Part shown: in pieces, positions 17,276 through 25,982 of the stretch
Layout: every line of letters starts with the position of its first letter
How positions within the stretch are numbered: the first letter of the stretch is position 1
IMG/VR virus record: IMGVR_UViG_3300027754_000045
Span: 62,001-126,000 of that record
Direction: 5' to 3' (one strand)
Source: a virus
Length of the DNA: 64,000 bases
The notes under the pieces: generated by a model
Database searches by the model: none
What the model saw: the letters and a program-made list of their open reading frames with translations, nothing else
Told to the model about the DNA's origin: nothing
Program-made: the position numbers and the translations under genes

Positions 17276-17865
17276 AAAAGGCAATAATAGGAAATGGATC
17301 GTTTGCAAAAGAGATTTATTGTTATATTCGAGATAATGGGGATATGTCTGATATAGTTTTTTTTGTAGACGACCAGTATAAAACTGAAAATTGTAAAGGA
17401 TTATCTGAATTTGATCCTGAAAATTATGAAGTGGTTGTAGCAATTGCTAATCCTATAGTAAGAGAACAATTTGTCAATAAGCTTCCAAAAAATACAAAAT
17501 ATTTTACTATGATTCACAAGTCAGCACAATTATTAGATTCAAATATTAAAATTGGAGAAGGAAGTATAATATGTGCAAATGTTGTTTTAACTACCAATAT
17601 AAATTTAGGAAAACATACTCAATTAAATTTATTATCATCAATTGGTCATGATTGTGTAGTTGGTGACTACTTCACTACAGCACCAGGAGCAAAAATATCA
17701 GGGAATTGTTGTATAGGAAATAGAGTGTACATCGGAACAAATGGATCAGTTAAAGAAAAAACAAAAATTTGTGATGATGTAATCGTTGGGTTAAATGGTG
17801 GTGTTGTTAAAGATATAGAAATTCCAGGAACATATGTGGGATGTCCCACCAAAAGGATAAAATGA
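17272..17865 (+). CDS. PglD-like sugar acyltransferase (left-handed beta-helix)
   Basis: 197 residues. The N-terminus (K-A-I-I-G-N-G-S-F-A-K-E-I) is the small nucleotide-sugar-binding Rossmann part of PglD-type enzymes. From about residue 90, hexapeptide repeats (I-G-E-G-S-I, L-G-K-H-T-Q, C-I-G-N-R-V, V-I-V-G-L-N-G) form the trimeric acyltransferase helix, with catalytic His in S-I-G-H-D-C. Such enzymes N- or O-acylate amino sugars, which fits the aminotransferase upstream. Confidence 0.85.
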   Translation: MKKAIIGNGSFAKEIYCYIRDNGDMSDIVFFVDDQYKTENCKGLSEFDPENYEVVVAIANPIVREQFVNKLPKNTKYFTMIHKSAQLLDSNIKIGEGSIICANVVLTTNINLGKHTQLNLLSSIGHDCVVGDYFTTAPGAKISGNCCIGNRVYIGTNGSVKEKTKICDDVIVGLNGGVVKDIEIPGTYVGCPTKRIK

Positions 17866-18608
17866 TACATATATATTTTCGTCATTATAATGTTGGGGGA
17901 GATGATAATTCTTCTAGGCAAGATGGTCGTTATAAAGCACGATCTGCTCGTCGTTGGGGAAACGTGGATAGTTGGTTTAGTTATGAAAAGGTATTTCTTA
18001 ATCTACTCAGTACTACTGCTGGAACTAATGTAAAAATTAATGTTATGATGGATGGTGTTATTGAGGAAAATTGGATAGCAAAATATAAAGATAAATTTAC
18101 AGGATATCAATTTGAAGGTGGAACTGATGGATTATCGTTTCATTCAACTTTGAGTATTATTAAAAACGATACATCAATTCAACCTAATGATATAGTCTAT
18201 CTTTTGGAAAATGATTATCTTCATGTAGATGGGTGGGTTCGTAAAGTAGAAGAATTATTTGAAATGTATAATAATAATGTAAGCTATGTTTCTCTGTACG
18301 ATCATCTTGATAAATACATCTATGATCATTATTCGCATTTAAGAGAAAAAATTATTATAAGCAAAACTCACCACTGGAGAACTACTCCCAGCACAACAGG
18401 AACATTTATGTTAACTAAAAAGATTTTTGATGAAGATTATGATACACATTCAACACGAATGGATGATCATGCTAAGTTTGTATGGTTACAAGAAAACAGA
18501 CAAAGATTTTTATTAACACCTATTCCTGGATTATCAACACATTGTGTTGGAGAATGTTCTCCTACTATAGATTGGCAAGCAATTAGTGATAAAGAAATAA
18601 TATTATGA
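17862..18608 (+). CDS. Glycosyltransferase-like protein, unassigned family
   Basis: 248 residues. Y-L-L-E-N-D-Y-L-H near residue 113 resembles a GT-A acidic metal site, and T-P-S-T-T-G-T-F-M-L near 175 resembles the loop after it. The first lines (I-H-I-Y-F-R-H-Y-N-V-G-G-D-D) and H-C-V-G-E-C-S near the end are distinctive, but I cannot place the family. Start overlaps the acyltransferase stop (ATGA). Confidence 0.6.
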   Translation: MIHIYFRHYNVGGDDNSSRQDGRYKARSARRWGNVDSWFSYEKVFLNLLSTTAGTNVKINVMMDGVIEENWIAKYKDKFTGYQFEGGTDGLSFHSTLSIIKNDTSIQPNDIVYLLENDYLHVDGWVRKVEELFEMYNNNVSYVSLYDHLDKYIYDHYSHLREKIIISKTHHWRTTPSTTGTFMLTKKIFDEDYDTHSTRMDDHAKFVWLQENRQRFLLTPIPGLSTHCVGECSPTIDWQAISDKEIIL

Positions 18609-19216
18609 ATTCAGTTGAACAATCATATCAGTTGTTAGTGGAAAGTTCATCGGATATAAATGAACATTTGCCGACATTAAAACGATATGCAGAGGAATGT
18701 GATCATATTACTGAAATGGGTGTAAGGTGGGTTGTTTCTACATTTGCCTTTGCTGTTGCAAAACCAAAGACATTTGTGTCTATTGATATCATAGATCCTC
18801 GTAGTGATTTTGAAAATTGGAATTCTGTTTGGGGATCTGGAGAACGGCTGAATAACATAATTAAATATTGTGCTGAAAATAATGTAAATTATTCATTTTT
18901 GTTAAGTGATACCACAAAAATCACTATTGATGAAACTGATTTGTTGTTTATTGATACATTACATGAATATAATCAAATTAAAACAGAATTAAAATTACAC
19001 GGAAACAAGGCAAAAAAATATCTAATATTTCATGATACTGAAAATTTTAAATTTAGAGACGAAAGAACCCCAGACGTATATGGGTTATCAAGCAAAGATA
19101 AACTTGGAATATGGTCTGCCATTGAGGAATTTTTAATAGAAAATCCACATTGGAAGATTCATGAATTATTTACTAATTGTAATGGTCTTACTATCCTGAA
19201 ACGAGTTAATGTATGA
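18605..19216 (+). CDS. SAM-dependent methyltransferase-like protein
   Basis: 203 residues. I-T-E-M-G-V-R-W-V-V-S-T-F near 37 followed by V-S-I-D-I-I-D near 57 is a SAM-binding motif I/II pair, D-L-L-F-I-D-T-L-H-E-Y near 116 is motif IV, and Y-L-I-F-H-D-T is the strand 5 segment. It resembles the Methyltransf_24 group near glycan genes. It is a likely sugar or glycan O-methyltransferase. Overlaps by ATGA on both sides. Confidence 0.7.
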   Translation: MNSVEQSYQLLVESSSDINEHLPTLKRYAEECDHITEMGVRWVVSTFAFAVAKPKTFVSIDIIDPRSDFENWNSVWGSGERLNNIIKYCAENNVNYSFLLSDTTKITIDETDLLFIDTLHEYNQIKTELKLHGNKAKKYLIFHDTENFKFRDERTPDVYGLSSKDKLGIWSAIEEFLIENPHWKIHELFTNCNGLTILKRVNV

Positions 19217-19941
19217 TAGATTTATCAAGAGTTACTCTTGTGACTATAGATGGTAGTGGAAAAGATACTACTAAACTTCTTGAAGTTATTGATATATGTA
19301 CTCGTAAAATAAATTTTGGATCTGTTATTTTAATTACAGCAGATCCAGATATTGAATCAAACGATAAAGTTACAATTCACAGAATTCAAAAAATGACATA
19401 TCCAGAATATAATGCATTCTGTATAACTGATTTAAATGAATATATAAATACAGAGTTTTGTTTGATTGCACAAACTGATGGATTCATTTGTAAACCAACA
19501 AATTGGATGGATGAATTTTATAACTATGATTATATTGGGGCTCCTTGGATGGATGCTGAGCCTGGTTATTTTCCTTGGGTGACTGAACCAAAATATCAAG
19601 TAGGTTGTGGTGGTTTTTGTTTCCGTAGCAAGAAACTTTTACAGGCAGGAGCAGATATAAACAAAGTAGGTATAAATAAAGGATACATCACTAGGATGAC
19701 AGAGGCAGGAATGGGCGAAGATGTAATTATATGTGTATCTCTCAGAAATTATTTTGAAAAAATGGATTGTAAATTTCCTACAGGAGAATTTGCAAAAAAG
19801 TTTGCACTCGGAAGTGCTCCTTTAAAGGAAAATCAGTTAGAAACTACATTTGGATTTCATAGTAATGAATATATGCCAGAAGTGAGAAAAATGATTGAAA
19901 GGTGGGATGATTATGAAACTACAAGAAATATTAATAAATAA
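19213..19941 (+). CDS. DUF5672 glycosyltransferase-like protein (copy 2)
   Basis: 242 residues, paralogous to 14948-15652: L-V-T-I-D-G-S-G-K-D, Y-N-Y-D-Y-I-G-A-P-W-M-D, G-C-G-G-F-C-F-R-S-K-K-L, G-E-D-V-I-I-C and G-F-H-S occur in the same order. Overall divergence is high, so the duplication is old or the two were acquired separately. It overlaps the following methyltransferase by 29 bases. Confidence 0.8.
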   Translation: MIDLSRVTLVTIDGSGKDTTKLLEVIDICTRKINFGSVILITADPDIESNDKVTIHRIQKMTYPEYNAFCITDLNEYINTEFCLIAQTDGFICKPTNWMDEFYNYDYIGAPWMDAEPGYFPWVTEPKYQVGCGGFCFRSKKLLQAGADINKVGINKGYITRMTEAGMGEDVIICVSLRNYFEKMDCKFPTGEFAKKFALGSAPLKENQLETTFGFHSNEYMPEVRKMIERWDDYETTRNINK

Positions 19942-20494
19942 TAAACACTGGAATTCTCCAATAGAAGGAGGACCAGGAACGGACAAAAATACAGGACATA
20001 GTTATATTTCTGGATTTTATGAAGAAGCATTTTTTCCTTATAAAACTAAACATATCTCTATTCTTGAAATAGGAATAGCAAGAGGTGATTCATTATTATT
20101 ATGGAATGAATATTTCAAAAATAGTAAATTAATTTATGGTTTAGATAACCACAATCAATTATCATCAGAAGTTAAATCACATTCAAATTTAAATATAATA
20201 TTCAATAATGCATACACAGAACAAATTGCAAACACACTTCCAACATTTGATATTGTAATTGACGATGGTCCACATAGTTTAGATTCTCAATGTATTGCTA
20301 TCTCTTTATATCTTCCAAAAGTAAATCCTGGTGGTATTTTTATAATTGAAGATGTTCAATCTGAAAGTTATATTGAAACATTTAAAAACTTAGTTCCAGA
20401 AAAATATAGAAAATATTGTGAATTTATTGATCTTCGTAAGATTAAAAATAGAGTAGATGATATGATGTTTGTTGTAAGAATTCCTGAGGAATAA
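19913..20494 (+). CDS. SAM-dependent methyltransferase (class I)
   Basis: 193 residues. S-I-L-E-I-G-I-A-R-G-D-S near 51 is SAM motif I, G-L-D-N follows, F-D-I-V-I-D-D-G-P-H-S near 110 is motif IV, and G-G-I-F-I-I-E-D-V marks strand 5. The D-D-G-x-H motif is typical of enzymes annotated beside rare-sugar clusters. AGGTGG at 19900 is well spaced for the ATG at 19913, so this start is preferred over the upstream ATG at 19907 and TTG at 19895. Confidence 0.78.
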   Translation: MKLQEILINNKHWNSPIEGGPGTDKNTGHSYISGFYEEAFFPYKTKHISILEIGIARGDSLLLWNEYFKNSKLIYGLDNHNQLSSEVKSHSNLNIIFNNAYTEQIANTLPTFDIVIDDGPHSLDSQCIAISLYLPKVNPGGIFIIEDVQSESYIETFKNLVPEKYRKYCEFIDLRKIKNRVDDMMFVVRIPEE

Positions 20495-20495
20495 A

Positions 20496-21299
20496 ATGCC
20501 AAAAATATATGACTGTTTTCAATTTTTTAATGAATTGGATATTTTAGAAATACGATTAAACGAACTTAATTCTGAAGTTGATTATTTTGTTATTGTTGAA
20601 GCAGAAACTAGCCATCAACTTAAACCAAAACCATTATATTTTGAAGAAAATAAAAAAAGATATAGTGAGTTTTTAGATAAAATTATTCATGTTGTTGTTC
20701 CAGCTAATAAATTTGTAACCCCAGATATTTTTAATTTTGCTCATCGTAATGACCAAATCCAAAGAGATTATTTAAGAAATGGAATAAAAGATGCAAATGA
20801 TACAGATTTTATTATTATTTCTGATTTAGATGAAATTGTTTCTAGTAAAAAATTAAACGAATATAAACATTCATCATATGGCGAACAAGGAATACCTGTT
20901 ATTTTTGAACAAAATTTTTATATGTGGTATTTAAATACTAGAGTATCTAATTATATGTGGCATAATTCTGGTATTGTAAGAAAACAAGATTTAGATAAAG
21001 TTGGTACTAGGGGATTTAAAGATAATAAAACTTGTTTAATGTATCCTAGAATAAAAAATGGTGGATGGCATTTTTCTTATATTGGCTCACCTAATCAGGT
21101 TAAAACTAAATTAGATAATTTTGCACATACAGAATTTTCACATATAAGTATAGAAAATTTAACTCAAAATAAAGAAAATTTAACCGATCCTTTGTGTAGA
21201 TCAGACGAAGGAATTAATTTTATAATTGATTCTATAGATACTATGCCAGAATATGTACAAAATAATATTGAAAAATTTAAAGAATTTATAAAACAATAA
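20496..21299 (+). CDS. GT17 glycosyltransferase
   Basis: 267 residues with the family 17 (beta-1,4-GlcNAc-transferase-like) sequence: Y-D-C-F-Q-F-F-N-E-L-D-I-L-E-I-R-L at the start, V-D-Y-F-V-I-V-E-A, I-I-S-D-L-D-E-I near 107 as the acidic site, and G-W-H-F-S-Y near 190. Known members transfer GlcNAc to protein-linked or surface glycans; the acceptor here is unknown. It is the last gene before a fresh promoter. Confidence 0.85.
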   Translation: MPKIYDCFQFFNELDILEIRLNELNSEVDYFVIVEAETSHQLKPKPLYFEENKKRYSEFLDKIIHVVVPANKFVTPDIFNFAHRNDQIQRDYLRNGIKDANDTDFIIISDLDEIVSSKKLNEYKHSSYGEQGIPVIFEQNFYMWYLNTRVSNYMWHNSGIVRKQDLDKVGTRGFKDNKTCLMYPRIKNGGWHFSYIGSPNQVKTKLDNFAHTEFSHISIENLTQNKENLTDPLCRSDEGINFIIDSIDTMPEYVQNNIEKFKEFIKQ

Positions 21300-21300
21300 A

Positions 21301-21328
21301 TTGACATTTATATTATATCGTGTATAAT
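21301..21328 (+). promoter_or_regulatory. Consensus sigma-70 promoter in the sugar block
   Basis: Perfect TTGACA, 16 bases, perfect TATAAT in the 55-base gap before 21355; predicted start near 21335. This is the strongest host-type promoter in the window. Confidence 0.88.
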
Positions 21329-21354
21329 ATTAAAACAGAAAGAAGATTTATGTT

Positions 21355-22473
21355 ATGAAAAAAATATTAGTATTAGGTGGTGGCGGATTTATAGGTTCTC
21401 ATTTAGTTAAAAGACTAAAAAACGAAGGGCATTTTGTACGAGTTTGTGATTTAAAACATCCAGAGTATTCATATACTACAGCAGATGAATTTATTATTGG
21501 AGATTTAAGAAATCAAATAGTCTGTGATAGAGTATTTGATATGCAATTTGACGAAGTATATCAATTAGCAGCAGATATGGGTGGTGCTGGATATATCTTT
21601 ACTGGAGAAAATGATGCAAACGTTATGCATAATTCTGCATTAATCAATTTAAATGTAGTTGAACGATGTGTTAAAACTAAAGTAGGTCGAGTATTTTATT
21701 CTTCCTCGGCTTGTATATATCCTGCATACAATCAGCAAGATCCAAATAACCCAAAATGTTCAGAAGATAGTGCATATCCTGCTGCTCCAGATAGTGAATA
21801 TGGTTGGGAAAAATTATTCAGTGAACGATTATATCTTTCATTTAGTCGTAACTACAAATTAGATGTACGTATTGCAAGATATCATAATATTTTTGGTCCA
21901 GAAGGAACATGGAAGGGTGGTAAGGAAAAGGCTCCAGCGGCTCTTTGTCGTAAAGTATCAGAAGCAAATAATAATTCTTCTATTGAGGTATGGGGCCCTG
22001 GACAACAGACACGTTCTTTTTTATATATCGATGAATGTATAGAAGCAACCATAAGACTTATGAGATCTGATTTTACAGGACCAGTAAATATTGGTTCAGA
22101 AGAAATGATAAATATTAATGATCTTGCAAAAACTATTATTAATATTTCTAATAAAAACATTATAATTAATAATGTGAAAGGACCAGTTGGAGTTATGGGA
22201 AGAAATTCAGATAATAAATTATATAAAGAACAAATTGGTTGGGAACCATCACAACCATTAGTAGAAGGTCTTAAAATTACATATAAATGGATCGAAACAC
22301 AACACATGAGTTGTTTGTCTTTTACTAGTATTGCTCAATTAGATATTGAAGATAAAACTGGAAAAGATACAAGAGATAATCCATCAATCATAAAACCAGA
22401 ATATATTAATAATGGAAAATCAGAAAAAGTTAGTGTTGCTCAATTAGACATTGAAGATAGATTTAGGAGTTAA
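21355..22473 (+). CDS. GDP-mannose 3,5-epimerase-like enzyme with C-terminal extension
   Basis: An extended SDR of 372 residues. L-G-G-G-G-F-I-G-S-H (7-16) binds NAD; A-A-D-M-G-G-A-G-Y, V-M-H-N-S-A, S-S-S-A-C-I-Y-P, Y149-G-W-E-K153 and K-A-P-A-A-L-C-R-K follow GDP-mannose 3,5-epimerase (GDP-L-galactose route) closely. The enzyme body ends near residue 315; the remaining 55 residues hold two copies of A-Q-L-D-I-E-D. Read from a consensus promoter. Confidence 0.85.
   Translation: MKKILVLGGGGFIGSHLVKRLKNEGHFVRVCDLKHPEYSYTTADEFIIGDLRNQIVCDRVFDMQFDEVYQLAADMGGAGYIFTGENDANVMHNSALINLNVVERCVKTKVGRVFYSSSACIYPAYNQQDPNNPKCSEDSAYPAAPDSEYGWEKLFSERLYLSFSRNYKLDVRIARYHNIFGPEGTWKGGKEKAPAALCRKVSEANNNSSIEVWGPGQQTRSFLYIDECIEATIRLMRSDFTGPVNIGSEEMININDLAKTIINISNKNIIINNVKGPVGVMGRNSDNKLYKEQIGWEPSQPLVEGLKITYKWIETQHMSCLSFTSIAQLDIEDKTGKDTRDNPSIIKPEYINNGKSEKVSVAQLDIEDRFRS
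22331..22459 (+). repeat. Two 24-bp direct repeats at the 3' end of the epimerase gene
   Basis: Copies at 22331-22354 and 22436-22459 differ at one base and encode A-Q-L-D-I-E-D twice in the C-terminal extension. The phase is the same, so the repeat adds a peptide motif. Confidence 0.9.
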
Positions 22474-23348
22474 TGATGAAAATAGTATTTTTTAATCATC
22501 ACTCTGATGAAATGTATTGGCACATCAAAACCTTTCAATCTCTTGGGCACGAATGTTGTGTAGCCACTCGTAGACTTACTTTAGAATGCGGAGAAGATTA
22601 CTGCACATTTAATGAATCTGGACTTGTGCAAAAAGGTCCAGTATTTTATAAGTGGGAACACCTTCACCCCGACATGGATTTAACCTTTACAGATACACTT
22701 GAAGGCTTTGATGCAGCAGCAACAATAAGTAAAAAAATTCCACATGTTTTGGCACCAAAAATGAAAGTATTTGCGTGTATAGTAGTAAAATACGATATTA
22801 ATAATTTTAATAATATACAAAATGTTACTAAAATAATAGCACATCCAGATGCAAAACAATGGAATGGACATTTTGTTCCTAAGTATGTTCCACCTTATGG
22901 AAAAATTGGTGATAATATCTACATAAGTCAATTAATGGAAAGATATTACACAAAATACTTAAAAGATTTAATAGAATTAAAAAAACAAGGATATCCAGTT
23001 ATTGTTGCTGGAGCAAACGAAGCACCAGATGGTGTTGTTGGTGATTTAGATTTATTACAAAATACTAGATTTTTAGTTCATGATAAAGATTATGGAATAT
23101 CTTGTGGTGCAGTATTAAAGGCTTTAGATTCAGGTTGTATGGTATACATTAGTAAAATTAATAGAATTGAAATTGGATTATCTGATGTTCCAGATAAGTG
23201 TTTTATATTTAACGATGATATTTCTATCAAAGATGCATATCATAAATATAAAAAATATGATAAATGTGATATTCAGACAACATACCGCAACGTAAGAAAC
23301 ATAAATAATGCAGTGGAGCGATTGAAAGATATTCTTTGTATGATGTAA
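22473..23348 (+). CDS. Putative GT-B-like glycosyltransferase
   Basis: 291 residues. The start K-I-V-F-F-N-H-H-S-D-E-M-Y-W-H-I looks like the first Rossmann strand of a GT-B enzyme, and the second half (Y-P-V-I-V-A-G-A-N-E ... V-L-K-A-L-D-S-G-C-M-V-Y-I) like a donor-side domain. No family signature is conclusive. AGGAG lies five bases before the ATG; the start overlaps the preceding stop (TAATG). Confidence 0.5.
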   Translation: MMKIVFFNHHSDEMYWHIKTFQSLGHECCVATRRLTLECGEDYCTFNESGLVQKGPVFYKWEHLHPDMDLTFTDTLEGFDAAATISKKIPHVLAPKMKVFACIVVKYDINNFNNIQNVTKIIAHPDAKQWNGHFVPKYVPPYGKIGDNIYISQLMERYYTKYLKDLIELKKQGYPVIVAGANEAPDGVVGDLDLLQNTRFLVHDKDYGISCGAVLKALDSGCMVYISKINRIEIGLSDVPDKCFIFNDDISIKDAYHKYKKYDKCDIQTTYRNVRNINNAVERLKDILCMM

Positions 23349-23351
23349 ACC

Positions 23352-25967
23352 ATGGAAAAAATAATAATAACAGGCGGTCTTGGTTATATTGGTTCTGAAT
23401 TATGTAAATTATATTCAGGCGAAGCTCGTTTCAAAAACATAACGGTAATTGATTCTCGTTTTATTTCTGAAAGAGTTAAACAACTCAGAGATTGGGGTAT
23501 TAATTTTGTTCAAGGATCGATTTTAGACGAATCTTTTATTTCTAGTCTTATCAAAGATGCAGATGTTGTTATTCATCTTGCTGGTATAACCGATGTAGCA
23601 TATACTAAAACCGAAGCAAATGAAGAAAAAGATATTCAAATACGCCAAATAGGAATTAATGGTACTAGAAATATTATTAAATATACTAAAAAGAATTGCA
23701 AAATTATATTTCCTTCAACACACGTTGTATTTGAGGGATTTTCTGAAACTAAAATTAATATTGAAGAAACAGAACAGCCATGTCCAATTTTGACATATTC
23801 TATTGGAAAAGCACAATCAGAAATTGATATTATTCAATCTAATAAAAATTATATTATTCTTCGTTTAGCCTCAGTATACGGTTATTCTACCGATACTACA
23901 AGAATGAATATAATGCCTAATTTATTTTCTAAAATTGCATCACAGAATGGAACAATTAGTCTTTTTTCTGGTGGAATTCAATTAAAAAGTCTGGTTCCTT
24001 TAATTGATGTGGCTAGATGTATGAAATTTATGGCAGAAAATAATATAAAGAAAGAAATATTTCATCTTTCAAAAGAAACTATGACCGTTAAAGAAGTTGC
24101 AAATATCTGTAAAGAATTTAATCCTAAATTAACTATAATAGAAACAAAAGACGAAATTCCAAATCTTGGTTATACATTATCTAATAAAAAATTATTATCT
24201 ACTGGTTTTCAATTTTTATATGATATTAGACAATGTATTAAAGAAATGATTAATAATTGGTCAATCAAAGATATAAATTTAGAATTAGAATATTTAGATA
24301 AGGGTGGTAAAGAATTTGTTGATTCTCGTGGTAAAATTTTAAATTATGAACTCACAGAACCAATTAATATGATTGGTTATATTGAATCTAAAAAAGGAAC
24401 AGTAAGAGCAAATCATTATCATCCAATTCAAGAACAAAAATGTTTACTTGTTAAGGGTCAATATATTAGTGTAATAAAAGATCTTTCAATAGAAAATGGT
24501 CAAATTGAAACTAAACTAGTAAATGAAGGTGATATTGCTATTATCAAACCAAATGTTGCTCATACAATGATATTTACAGAAGATTCAATTTTCTTAAATT
24601 TGGTTCGGGGAGAGAGAGAACATTCAAATTATGGTATTACGCATACCATTCCATATATTCTTGTAGATGAAGAAACAAAAAATAGACTTCTTTTATCATA
24701 TAAAACTTCATGTAAATCGTGTGGTAATAAACATTTAGATAGAGTTATCTCTTTAGGCAATTCACCTCTAGCAAATAATCTTAAAAATTCTATAAATGAA
24801 AATACTGAAGTATATCCACTAGAAGTTAATTACTGTTCAAAGTGTCAAAATTGTCAACTTTCTGTTGTTGTACCACCAGAAAAAATGTTTGATAATTATC
24901 TTTATGTTTCTTCTACAACATCAGTTTTCAGAAACCATTTTGAAAATGTAGCTTTACAATATATTGATGAATTTAATTTAGATAATACTTCTTTAGTTGT
25001 TGATATTGGAAGTAATGATGGTGTAGGTATTAAACCATTTATGGACAGAGGAATAAAAGTAGTTGGAGTAGATCCTGCTAAAAATATTGCAAATATTGCA
25101 AATGATAAAAATATTCCAACTATAAATGAATATTTTGATCATAGCACTGCAATTAAAATTATTGAAAAATATGGAAAAGCAAAATTAGTAACTGCGTCTA
25201 ATGTTTTTGCACATTCAGATAAGTTAGTAGATATTGCTAATAGTGCTTTTGAATTATTGGATGATGATGGTGTATTTATTGTTGAAGTTCAGTATTTATT
25301 AGATACTATAAATGATTTAACTTTTGATAATATTTATCACGAACATGTAAATTATTGGAGTATTACTTCTATTAATAATTTTTTTAATAATTTAAATTTG
25401 ATAGTTTATAAAGTAGAGCACATAGATACTCATGGTGGTTCTGTAAGAGTTTATGTAAAAAGAAATGGATGCTTAATAGAGCCTAGCGTTAATATTTATC
25501 TGGAAAATGAAAATAATTTTGGTATTAAAACCTTAAAAACATATAAAGAATTTGAAAAAAATATAATTAATATTAAAAAAATTGTAAATGAAAATTTTAA
25601 AAAATTAAAAGAAAAATACGGCACAATTGCTGCATATGGTTCACCAGCAAAAGCAACAACTTCTTTAAATTATTTTGGTATTAATAATAATTATATTGAT
25701 TATACTATAGAAGATAATCAGATGAAAGATGGTAAATATATTCCTGGAGTAAATATTCCTATTAAAAATAAAGAATATTGTATATCTAATCCACCAAAAA
25801 TTATTGTTGTTCTTGCTTGGAACTTTTTTGAACATATTAAAAATAGTAACAAAATATTATTAGACATGGGAATAAGGTTTATAAATATAAAAGAGTTACA
25901 AGATATTAATTTTAAATTAGATGATAAACCACAAATAGATACTAAGAATTTTATATATTACATGTAA
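23352..25967 (+). CDS. Trimodular fusion: SDR epimerase/reductase + cupin + C-methyltransferase
   Basis: An 871-residue protein joining three enzymes of deoxysugar synthesis. Residues 1-315 are an extended SDR with T-G-G-L-G-Y-I-G-S (7-15) and Y149-x3-K153. Residues about 325-445 are a cupin of the RmlC/FdtA type with R-A-N-H-Y-H-P (H355, H357), V-K-G and P-N-V-A-H-T. From 454 comes a C-methyltransferase of the NovU/TylCIII type: zinc module C454-K-S-C ... Y-C-S-K-C-Q-N-C, SAM motif D551-I-G-S-N-D-G, H-E-H-V-N-Y, and the C-terminal Y762-G-S-P-A-K-A-T-T module. No stop or frameshift interrupts it. Confidence 0.88.
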   Translation: MEKIIITGGLGYIGSELCKLYSGEARFKNITVIDSRFISERVKQLRDWGINFVQGSILDESFISSLIKDADVVIHLAGITDVAYTKTEANEEKDIQIRQIGINGTRNIIKYTKKNCKIIFPSTHVVFEGFSETKINIEETEQPCPILTYSIGKAQSEIDIIQSNKNYIILRLASVYGYSTDTTRMNIMPNLFSKIASQNGTISLFSGGIQLKSLVPLIDVARCMKFMAENNIKKEIFHLSKETMTVKEVANICKEFNPKLTIIETKDEIPNLGYTLSNKKLLSTGFQFLYDIRQCIKEMINNWSIKDINLELEYLDKGGKEFVDSRGKILNYELTEPINMIGYIESKKGTVRANHYHPIQEQKCLLVKGQYISVIKDLSIENGQIETKLVNEGDIAIIKPNVAHTMIFTEDSIFLNLVRGEREHSNYGITHTIPYILVDEETKNRLLLSYKTSCKSCGNKHLDRVISLGNSPLANNLKNSINENTEVYPLEVNYCSKCQNCQLSVVVPPEKMFDNYLYVSSTTSVFRNHFENVALQYIDEFNLDNTSLVVDIGSNDGVGIKPFMDRGIKVVGVDPAKNIANIANDKNIPTINEYFDHSTAIKIIEKYGKAKLVTASNVFAHSDKLVDIANSAFELLDDDGVFIVEVQYLLDTINDLTFDNIYHEHVNYWSITSINNFFNNLNLIVYKVEHIDTHGGSVRVYVKRNGCLIEPSVNIYLENENNFGIKTLKTYKEFEKNIINIKKIVNENFKKLKEKYGTIAAYGSPAKATTSLNYFGINNNYIDYTIEDNQMKDGKYIPGVNIPIKNKEYCISNPPKIIVVLAWNFFEHIKNSNKILLDMGIRFINIKELQDINFKLDDKPQIDTKNFIYYM

Positions 25968-25982
25968 AGAGAAAGTTAAATT

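Noticed and set aside
23790-23817. TTGACA followed after 16 bases by CACAAT
   Set aside because: The -10 box is weak and it lies deep inside the fusion gene, far from any start.
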